Shown here piece by piece: positions 1-7,148 of a stretch of DNA of 38,867 nucleotides. The stretch spans positions 1-38,867 of the forward strand of contig JAHJGY010000008.1 in NCBI GenBank assembly GCA_018824115.1, read 5' to 3'. Numbering within the stretch: position 1 is the first letter of the stretch; every line of letters begins with the position of its first letter. The DNA comes from Patescibacteria group bacterium (GTDB lineage Bacteria > Patescibacteriota > 4484-211). The position numbers and the translations under genes were made by a program. A model generated the notes under the pieces. It was not told the origin of the DNA. It did not search any database and was given only the letters and a program-made list of their open reading frames with translations.

Positions 1-479
1 TCCTACCCTGTCTTTAAAGAGTATATTTGAAGATAGAGTAGGCAGTTTAAAGCGTTGCTTTAAACTGAGCTTATACAGTAAGGATATTGTAATAATTACG
101 AAACGCCTGTTCACCGACGCGGAATAAATTCCGCTACTACGGCAACTCTAATTAAGAGTGTCGAAGATTGCGGAAAGACGGTCGATAATGGTATACTTCG
201 GGACAGTTTCGAGAGAAGGAGATTAGATTCGGAAATTAGAGATCAAGAAATCGTTAATCTTGACCATTAATTCCTGATTCTTAAGGGCTAGTCTAAAGCG
301 TTGCTTTAGACTGGCCTGATATAGCAACGAATCAAGCACATTACCAAACAAAGGGTAAGCCCTTGTTGAGGGCGTAGTAAAAGGAATACTTACACGTGTT
401 TTGCGCAGGCGTCTGCGGCTTGCGTTTATTCTATTGGTAGGGCTTAGGCCCCATAACATAGACGGAAAAGGAGGTTCGT

Positions 480-1073
480 ATGACACGCTTAGGACAACCT
501 GATGAACAAAACTCTGTACTGGATTTTCTCTGGTGGCTACTGGCCGACAGGAGCCAAGCTCAACTGTTGATTTCCGACCTGCTTGACGGATACAACATAG
601 CCGGCCTCATCGGAACGCGAATCCCGGAAATCATGGGGCTCCTCACCGAGAAACTCGAGGCGGGCAATGCGGAGCCATTGATGGCCGCCTGCCGGCGGTT
701 CATTACCGTCCAGGATGGAAAACTATTCCTGCGGGACCTGATCAAAACCCTGTTGGAACAGAAACTTGCTGCGAGCCGCCAACAGCTCATCACGGCGGCT
801 ACGTCTGCCACCAAAGCAATTAGAGCACTCAAGCTCGACGCCGGCTACGAGGAGACGCACGCTAATCTCTCGATGCTAATCAGCGATATGGTCACCCTAC
901 GCCGGAATATAGACAACATCTCCGCCGCGCTAGAGCAGATTGGAGATGACACTTGGCAGACCTGCGCCAAATGCGGCGGCGAGATTTCCCTGACACGCTT
1001 GTGCATAAACCCAGTCACCACCGTCTGCAGCAACGTGAATTGCCGCAGACAGGTACCTGGGGGTGGCGCGTGA
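480..1073 (+). CDS. DksA/TraR-like C4 zinc-finger protein
   Basis: ORF with GGAGG upstream; C-terminal CAKCGG-x(n)-CINPVTTVCSNVNC four-Cys finger after a helical region, the DksA/TraR layout. Confidence 0.6.
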   Translation: MTRLGQPDEQNSVLDFLWWLLADRSQAQLLISDLLDGYNIAGLIGTRIPEIMGLLTEKLEAGNAEPLMAACRRFITVQDGKLFLRDLIKTLLEQKLAASRQQLITAATSATKAIRALKLDAGYEETHANLSMLISDMVTLRRNIDNISAALEQIGDDTWQTCAKCGGEISLTRLCINPVTTVCSNVNCRRQVPGGGA

Positions 1074-1699
1074 ATACTCTAGAACTCCAAGAGATTCTCG
1101 GTAAGATCGCCGTGGTCCGGCCCGTGGAGGGGGAAGGCGACCCGGTTGTCGTCAACTATCTCCTACCGCAAAACTTTTACACCACCTCTTGCTGGGCGAC
1201 CAAATCGGACCGGAAACCACACGGACCGTGTCCGAAGCTCTGTCCTCACAGCGGCCGCTGCGTCCCGCAGTTACGCCGCCGGATGGTGCAAGCCACACCA
1301 GGTGTGTGGGAAATTCGTCACATTAGCCCCACTGGGGAAAGTGGTCGTTCCAAGCAAGTTATCACGCCGACGACAGACCAACCTCGCAGTGCTTGGTGCA
1401 CGATTTGCCCGTTGACAACGTGCGATGTCAGGCCAGACATCTGTCCACCCGTTTGCCCGTACCGCGGGCAGTGTGTGCCATATACCGGCCGGTATATGGT
1501 TAGAAACGGCCGATTCATTCACGTGTTTGAGAGACAAATACACAACGGCCCGCGTGACTTTGAACCTGTTGTTGCTTGCGGCAGTTGGGTTCTCGTTTGC
1601 CCGCTCACACAGTGCAGAAAGCCACCGAGGGAATGCCCATCCATTTGCCCACATCTGCCAGCCAACAATGGACTGTGCAACGTAAGGGGGGACAAATGA
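1070..1699 (+). CDS. Cys-rich protein with three repeated CP-x-x-C-P-x(3-6)-C modules
   Basis: In-frame GTG at 1070 overlaps the upstream TGA (GTGA); repeats CPKLCPHSGRCVP, CPPVCPYRGQCVP, CPSICPHLPANNGLC. The listed ORF start at 953 is probably too far upstream. Confidence 0.6.
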   Translation: MNTLELQEILGKIAVVRPVEGEGDPVVVNYLLPQNFYTTSCWATKSDRKPHGPCPKLCPHSGRCVPQLRRRMVQATPGVWEIRHISPTGESGRSKQVITPTTDQPRSAWCTICPLTTCDVRPDICPPVCPYRGQCVPYTGRYMVRNGRFIHVFERQIHNGPRDFEPVVACGSWVLVCPLTQCRKPPRECPSICPHLPANNGLCNVRGDK

Positions 1700-2049
1700 G
1701 TAGCGGAAATACTAATCTCTCATACGGTGCTTTGAGGCTGCTGGCTACAGTGTGGTTTAACAATGGAATGTGGCAGATGATCCGCCGCACTGACACTGTT
1801 GACACACTAGAGCAAGCAAGATTTGTGAGAGTAACTCCAACTACGGGGAGCAAACTCTCTGTAAAGCTCACCCCGCAGGCCGCTGCAATTCTTGACAAGG
1901 ATGGAGGAGCGGGATTGCTGAAGGCGGTGGTTCTGCGCTACGCGACATTTCTTAGCGATGACGTCCCAGTTGATTGCATTGGGGACCCGCTAATCATTGA
2001 GTGCGCCAAGCAACTCAATCTTATAACTCTCAGTCCCGCCGCAAACTAA
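1696..2049 (+). CDS. hypothetical protein, third gene of an overlapping operon
   Basis: ATG at 1696 overlaps the upstream TGA (ATGA); in frame with listed ORF 1576..2049; preceded by AAGGGGGGAC. Confidence 0.6.
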   Translation: MSSGNTNLSYGALRLLATVWFNNGMWQMIRRTDTVDTLEQARFVRVTPTTGSKLSVKLTPQAAAILDKDGGAGLLKAVVLRYATFLSDDVPVDCIGDPLIIECAKQLNLITLSPAAN

Positions 2050-2136
2050 GCGGGGCTGATCATTACTGTCAACGGTTGGGTTTTTCTCTATATGGCAACG
2101 ATATATAGAGCCGTTCTCTATATAGGAAATATCGAT

Positions 2137-2172
2137 GTAAGATGGGCCCGAGACTACTCGGGCCCATCTTAC
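2137..2172. terminator. perfect 16-bp inverted repeat, loop ACTA, downstream of the 480-2049 operon
   Basis: GTAAGATGGGCCCGAG-ACTA-CTCGGGCCCATCTTAC; no T-tract follows, so terminator function is inferred. Confidence 0.55.
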
Positions 2173-2577
2173 CAACACCACTTCTCCCAACGTAACATCG
2201 GGAGTTTGAGTTTACTATAATTTGCCGCGCGGTAACAAAATGTGTACTATGAAACCCTTGGTTTCTTTTACACCGCACAATTACCGCGGCACTACTTATC
2301 GCGAAATGAGAAAACCTCGTAATCTAGCGACAATTCTATTATCGCGAAATAAATTTCGCTATTACATTACAAAATTAACAATAAATACCTAGCTAAGCGA
2401 TAGCTTTCTGTTTATAATTCATTGTAAATAGAAAATTGCCGCTTCGCGGTCGACACGTTTATTGGTATGGGGCACACAGGCCCCACAAGTAACGAAAGGA
2501 GGTAACTATCGCACATTTAACTTTCTAATAACCTGTCTCTCGGGTCCCGAGAGACCATATATCTAAGGGAGGTAAAC

Positions 2578-2982
2578 GTGGCTACACCATTTCCAGTTCC
2601 AGTACCACAGATCCTTGACATCCCATCTGAGAGCGCCCGGACACTGCTACTCAACTACTTGCGGCCGGTCGCGCTAAAAAAAGCGGAACAACTGCTCACA
2701 CTGCTCGATCGGCTCGGAGCTGAACACGCCGCCAATCTATCCTCACTAGCTAGCACAGATGACCGTCCAACCATCGCGGCGACCGCACACAATTCGGCAG
2801 CCATTGCGGTGATCCTGCGCAACGCTCTTGCTGCAACCCAGCAAGCACTCGCGAATATGGAAACCGACAGATGGGGGTTCTGCGTAAAGTGTGAGTCGTA
2901 TATCGAGCCTGAGCGGCTCCTTGCCGCTCTCACTGTCGACACATGCTGTACCTGCGCGGGCTGCAGGCCTCAGGTCGACTAG
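2578..2982 (+). CDS. DksA/TraR-like C4 zinc-finger protein
   Basis: GTG start after AAGGGAGGTAAAC; C-terminal WGFCVKCESYIEPERLLAALTVDTCCTCAGC finger; same layout as 480-1073. Confidence 0.65.
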   Translation: MATPFPVPVPQILDIPSESARTLLLNYLRPVALKKAEQLLTLLDRLGAEHAANLSSLASTDDRPTIAATAHNSAAIAVILRNALAATQQALANMETDRWGFCVKCESYIEPERLLAALTVDTCCTCAGCRPQVD

Positions 2983-3067
2983 GGGGCAAGCACCTCGAGG
3001 GTCTCCTAGTCAAGCTTGGTGGGGAAAGGTCCCATATACCCACCTAACCGAACAAGGGAGGACTATT

Positions 3068-3247
3068 ATGACTTGCGTCACCGAACCTTGCCCGAAAGAC
3101 GGTGGCCGTTGCGTTCACCGGCCGATGGCGGTAACTTCACGACCCTGCCAGGGGTGTCCCGGCTCCAACCGCGTTCGCCGCGGGTGGTACCTGGCGCTCC
3201 AGCGGCTAGTAAAGCTCCGCCTCGGCCACATGGCCGACGGTTACTAA
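3068..3247 (+). CDS. small (59 aa) Cys-rich protein
   Basis: ATG at 3068 after AAGGGAGG; MTCVTEPCPKDGGRCVHRPMAV resembles the repeat of the 1070-1699 product; internal start of listed ORF 2891..3247. Confidence 0.5.
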   Translation: MTCVTEPCPKDGGRCVHRPMAVTSRPCQGCPGSNRVRRGWYLALQRLVKLRLGHMADGY

Positions 3248-3251
3248 ATCT

Positions 3252-3480
3252 GGGCAGCAAAGCTGCCGCCCCTTCCGCGAGGAGGGGGCGGCACGCTCCC
3301 TCTCGCGGAACACAGCACCCTGCTTCGCTCTACGAGCTACCGCAGGGCAGGCCACCAGAAACAGACAGGCCTTCCCGGGGCAGGCTGGGCTACACGGCGT
3401 TCGAGCCGCCACGTTTCCTACTGGCCGGAGTTCTTTTATACAGGCACCTCCCTGCTGGTATAAGAGTGGGACCCTCCGGC
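3252..3480 (+). ncRNA. candidate structured RNA of unknown family
   Basis: Dense nested and alternative stems: 3253-3258/3262-3267, 3264-3272/3285-3293, 3273-3281/3102+200-3110+200 (i.e. 3302-3310), 3318-3323/3342-3347, 3424-3430/3474-3480 with 3433-3441/3458-3466; no convincing ORF. Confidence 0.4.
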
Positions 3481-3486
3481 ACAACT

Positions 3487-3552
3487 GACCTACCTCGCCC
3501 GTAATAAGTGCAGCCCAGTACGTGGGCGAGGTAGGTCCGCCGATTCGGCGGA
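3487..3552 (+). terminator. tandem hairpins (14-bp+ stem, then TCCGCCG-ATT-CGGCGGA) followed by a T-rich stretch
   Basis: GACCTACCTCGCCC...GGGCGAGGTAGGTC, then TCCGCCGATTCGGCGGA; CTTTTT shortly after. Confidence 0.5.
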
Positions 3553-3722
3553 TCAATCAGCCTTTTTAGCGACATTATTAACTACCAAGCGGTTACAAAA
3601 AGGATTTGATTCACGTCTAGTGTATCTTCTCCTCGCACCCTAACCGCTACTCACAACCTACGTAGAATTAACTGTCCCAAATTAAAAAGCAATTACAAAC
3701 CCAAAACGACACACCTATAGCA

Positions 3723-3751
3723 TTGCATCGATTGGTAATAAATGGTAGAAT
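3723..3751 (+). promoter_or_regulatory. sigma70-like promoter for the 3824 gene
   Basis: TTGCAT - 17 nt - TAGAAT. Confidence 0.45.
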
Positions 3752-3823
3752 ACTGCTCGCACTTTGATTTTTCTGTTGAACGGGAGAAAGCTCCCCCATA
3801 TCACTCTAGAGGAGGAAACAAAA

Positions 3824-4498
3824 ATGATTTTACCCCGATTTGAAGAATTGGCTGGGGCATTTAGGCCTCTGACCCTGAGCACAGGCGCGCTCTGCCTGTT
3901 CGCGGACATTGTCCGTAATGGAGGTGTCTTGGCGCTACGGCAGGTCGACGATGACACAATGCCTTTCATAAGCGAACTAGTCCAAGCCGGCTGCATTGTC
4001 TTCAGCAACGACCGCTGGGTATTAATCAGCACCTATTGGTCCCAAGCGGCCAAAGACTTTTTCCTTGAAATCGTTGGCCTGGGCGGCACCATGGATGTTC
4101 AGGACCTCGAGACAAGGCAAGTCCCCGGGCTGAGCGAGCTCCTCAAATACGACATCGTTACCTATGATGAGAGAATGGAGAGCTACGTGCTCACTGATTA
4201 TGGACGGGCCAGCGACATCCTCGACCAGATGATGGGGATTACACCAAACTTGGATCTAACGCTGCTCAAGGCCGCGATCGACGAATTGTGCCTGGACCTC
4301 AGCGAGAGGGCATTCGCGCTCCTCGCGATTATCTATGAGAGTGGGTCTATTCCTGACCTGGCTACTCGCCCAGAAGATCAATCTACTATCGTGACCGAAC
4401 TAGAGGCCAACGATCTCGTAATTCTGACCTCCGACTATCGCTGGGTGCTGGCGGCCGATTTAGCCGCAATCGTGTCAGACTTTGAGGAAAGCGCGTAA
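3824..4498 (+). CDS. hypothetical protein with apparent three-fold winged-helix-like repeats
   Basis: ATG after GAGGAGG; repeated pattern of helices followed by a two-strand wing (CIVFSNDRWVLI, DIVTYDERMESYVLT, DLVILTSDYRWVLA). Confidence 0.55.
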   Translation: MILPRFEELAGAFRPLTLSTGALCLFADIVRNGGVLALRQVDDDTMPFISELVQAGCIVFSNDRWVLISTYWSQAAKDFFLEIVGLGGTMDVQDLETRQVPGLSELLKYDIVTYDERMESYVLTDYGRASDILDQMMGITPNLDLTLLKAAIDELCLDLSERAFALLAIIYESGSIPDLATRPEDQSTIVTELEANDLVILTSDYRWVLAADLAAIVSDFEESA

Positions 4499-4531
4499 CC
4501 CGGCACAGAGAATTGGGTCAGCCCCTTTCAC

Positions 4532-4571
4532 AAACAGGCAGGGGTGGGTTGAACTTAACCCGCCCCTGTTT
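4532..4571. terminator. bidirectional hairpin between convergent genes
   Basis: AAACAGGcagGGGTGGGTT-gaactt-AACCCGCCCCTGTTT. Confidence 0.5.
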
Positions 4572-5407
4572 CACTTTGCAGTCTGCAGAACATTCTTCAA
4601 CAAATAGGCCACCGTTAGCGGACCTACACCACCAGGAACCGGGGTTATCCAACTAGCCTTATCTTTTACTTCTTGGAAACAAACATCCCCAGTAATTTTA
4701 TTCTTAATCCAATTAAATCCAACATCAATCACGACCGCACCTTCTTTTACATGACGATCCGAAATTAGACCCGGCACACCCGCGGCGGCAACCAAAATAT
4801 CCGCTTGCTTGGTTTCCGCGGCAAGATCTTTTGTTTTGGAATGACACACGGTAACCGTTGCATTTTCTAGCAATAATAATTGGGCTACTGGTTTACCAAC
4901 CATTTGACTACGACCAACAACCACTGCTTTTTTCCCTTCGAGGCTCACCTTTGTTTCACGTATTAATCGCATGACTGCTTGGGCAGTCGCGGGAAGAAAA
5001 ATTTCCGAAGATAATAAAGCAGTACTTATTTGGTTCAACCCATCAACATCTTTATGGGAACTAATTAACCGCGTAAAGCGTAAAATCGGGGTAGGGGAGT
5101 CTTCACCTGCAAGAACCGGGAGGGGGAGTTGAAGAATCAAGCCATCCACATCAACCTGCTGATTTAACCTGCAAAGCTCTTCCTTAACCTTAATCGCATT
5201 AACACCCGCTGGCAATCTAACTACTTGAAAACCGATTCCAACTTCCCGGCAGGCCCCCCTTTTGTAGTCCACATACCTTTGCGAGGCCTGATCTTCTCCA
5301 ACCAATAATACTGCTAATTTTGGAGGTCGATCTAGTTTTGCAACTTCTTGCTTGATTTCTTGGGTAATCTCCGCAGCTATTTTTTTCCCGTTAAGAACAA
5401 CTGCCAT
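4571..5407 (-). CDS. folD: bifunctional methylenetetrahydrofolate dehydrogenase/cyclohydrolase
   Basis: GRSxMVGKPVAQLL, ITPVPGGVGPLTVAYL, DVDGLILQLPLP motifs. Confidence 0.95.
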   Translation of the reverse strand: MAVVLNGKKIAAEITQEIKQEVAKLDRPPKLAVLLVGEDQASQRYVDYKRGACREVGIGFQVVRLPAGVNAIKVKEELCRLNQQVDVDGLILQLPLPVLAGEDSPTPILRFTRLISSHKDVDGLNQISTALLSSEIFLPATAQAVMRLIRETKVSLEGKKAVVVGRSQMVGKPVAQLLLLENATVTVCHSKTKDLAAETKQADILVAAAGVPGLISDRHVKEGAVVIDVGFNWIKNKITGDVCFQEVKDKASWITPVPGGVGPLTVAYLLKNVLQTAK

Positions 5408-5457
5408 AAAGCCAATTCTACCACGCTCCTTGCCCTCCGTGATATACTAAGTTTGTT

Positions 5458-5973
5458 ATGGCAAGTTTAAAAGATCTACCCGCCGGCAAGAACGCACCGG
5501 ACGAAGTTAACGTTGTAATAGAAATCCCCCAAGAAAGCAATATTAAATACGAGATTGATGAGGAAACTGGCGCCATGTTCGTTGACCGGTTTTTACATAC
5601 AGCGATGAACTACCCCTTTAACTACGGGTTCATCCCCAGTACAAAAGCCGACGATGGCGATCCTGTAGATGTCCTTGTTATTTCAAAATTCCCGGTAGCT
5701 CCCGGAACAGTAATTATTGCTCAACCAATAGGAATGTTAAACATGGAGGACGAAGCTGGTCAGGACGAAAAAATTGTCGCTGTTCCTCGGAAAAAGGTTG
5801 ATCCAGAATACGGAGCACTTTCCGATATCAGCGAGCTTCCTGAATCGATTAAGAATAAGATTAAGCACTTTTTCGAACATTATAAGGATCTAGAAGAAGG
5901 CAAATGGGTAAAAGTTAGAGAATGGGAAAGTAAAGAAAAAGCTTTAGAAGTAATTACGAAAAGCCTTACTTAA
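5458..5973 (+). CDS. ppa: inorganic pyrophosphatase
   Basis: [23 protein letters not shown], Family I PPase motifs. Confidence 0.95.
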   Translation: MASLKDLPAGKNAPDEVNVVIEIPQESNIKYEIDEETGAMFVDRFLHTAMNYPFNYGFIPSTKADDGDPVDVLVISKFPVAPGTVIIAQPIGMLNMEDEAGQDEKIVAVPRKKVDPEYGALSDISELPESIKNKIKHFFEHYKDLEEGKWVKVREWESKEKALEVITKSLT

Positions 5974-6032
5974 TTACCTACGCAACTCCAATTTTTTTTC
6001 TTAACATACCATTAAAGCTCAGTCTGCGTTAC

Positions 6033-6108
6033 TTTCACCTGTTAGGGACTCTCTCTGCGCACCGCTAACTAGCCGGAAGATCAGAGAGTCCTCCCTAACC
6101 AGCTGAAA
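6033..6108. other. long imperfect inverted repeat (about 20 bp stem), intergenic
   Basis: TTTCAcCTGTTAGGGACTCTCT ... AGAGAGTCctCCCTAACcAGcTGAAA. Confidence 0.5.
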
Positions 6109-6147
6109 ACAACTCCTTCGAGGAATCTACTCAACTTCTCCTGATGG

Positions 6148-6357
6148 TTATTCTTCTACTTCAGTAGTTACTCCATCTGAATCCCAGTCATCACCCTCGA
6201 GATCATCATCAGTCCAATCTTCATCACCTAAGTCTAGGCCTTCCACTTCAGTATCTTCTTCCTCGTCTTCATCCACCTCTGGCGTAACTACTTGTTCCTC
6301 TTCCACAACATCATCATCTACTAAAGGATTAACATCTTTTATTTGATCATCCTGCAT
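6148..6357 (-). CDS. short, extremely acidic protein
   Basis: 69 aa, Asp/Glu-dominated; AGGGGGTG upstream on the minus strand. Confidence 0.5.
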   Translation of the reverse strand: MQDDQIKDVNPLVDDDVVEEEQVVTPEVDEDEEEDTEVEGLDLGDEDWTDDDLEGDDWDSDGVTTEVEE

Positions 6358-6375
6358 TAAAATTCACCCCCTTCT

Positions 6376-6452
6376 CAATGAGGCTCTAAAATTTTGAGCC
6401 CTAGCGCAAAATTTTTAGCTAGTCGAATCAGTCCGCCTCTGGCGGATCCGTT
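6376..6452 (-). repeat. palindromic element copy D
   Basis: minus strand: ATCCGCCAGAGGCGGACTGATTCG ... GGGCTCAAAATTTTAGAGCCTCATTGAG. Confidence 0.5.
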
Positions 6453-6589
6453 CTTGGAATTAAGCCTCACACCCTGTGTAGTACAGGGTAATTAGATTCT
6501 TTTCACTCTCTTCAATTAATCTGCCTCATTATGGCATAGCTTGTCAAGAAGCAGCAATTAGTCTACAATTGGGTTTATAATAGCTTACA

Positions 6590-7138
6590 ATGAAAAGCAA
6601 TACGCAGGGTTGTGTTACTGTTCTAGGTATTGATCCAGGGCTAGCTACCACTGGGTGGGGAATAATTGAAACTCAAAACTCCCCGATGGGCAAGCCTACG
6701 GGGCAGGCGCCACTCAAAACTCAAAACTATGGTGTTATTAAAACAGCATCCAAAAACAACCTGGGACTGCGATTGGAAAAAATTTACTCAGAACTTAATC
6801 AACTTATTAAGAGGTACGGACCTGACATCGTTGCTGTTGAAAAACTCTTCTTCGGTAAAAACGCCAAAACGGCAATGCTTGTTGGCGAAGCAAGAGGAGT
6901 AATTATTCTCGTCAGTCAGAAACACAAATTAGATATCCTTGAATATACTCCTTTACAAATTAAATTAGCGACCTGTGGGTACGGCCAAGCAGGAAAGCAG
7001 CAAGTTCAGAAAATGGTTAAACAGTTATTAAATTTGCAAGAGATCCCACGCCCTGATGACGCGGCAGATGCCCTCGCCGTAGCATATACGGCTATTGTTA
7101 ACGCAAAATTTAAAATATACACTGAGCATGGGACATAA
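6590..7138 (+). CDS. ruvC: Holliday junction resolvase RuvC
   Basis: GIDPGLATTGWGIIE, AVEKLFFGKNAKTA, RPDDAADALAVAYT. Confidence 0.93.
   Translation: MKSNTQGCVTVLGIDPGLATTGWGIIETQNSPMGKPTGQAPLKTQNYGVIKTASKNNLGLRLEKIYSELNQLIKRYGPDIVAVEKLFFGKNAKTAMLVGEARGVIILVSQKHKLDILEYTPLQIKLATCGYGQAGKQQVQKMVKQLLNLQEIPRPDDAADALAVAYTAIVNAKFKIYTEHGT
6671..6728 (+). repeat. in-frame palindromic insertion flanked by ACTCAAAACT direct repeats within ruvC
   Basis: ACTCAAAACT-CCCCGATGGGCAAGCCTACGGGGCAGGCGCC-ACTCAAAACTCAAAACT. Confidence 0.6.
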
Positions 7139-7148
7139 ACACTAGACT

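Noticed and set aside
223-486. 87-aa minus-strand ORF in the first leader
   Set aside because: Overlaps the structured leader and the start of the 480 gene; no SD or recognisable domain
3016-3504. 162-aa ORF over the structured region
   Set aside because: Low-information Pro/Arg-rich translation, overlaps the better-supported 3068-3247 ORF and several strong hairpins; looks like an open frame caused by GC-rich sequence
3252-3552. RNase P RNA, tmRNA or SRP RNA
   Set aside because: I could not find the RNase P GAGGAAAGTC/ACAGAA..GGCTTA signatures, a tmRNA acceptor pair with CCA, or the SRP GGAAGG apical motif
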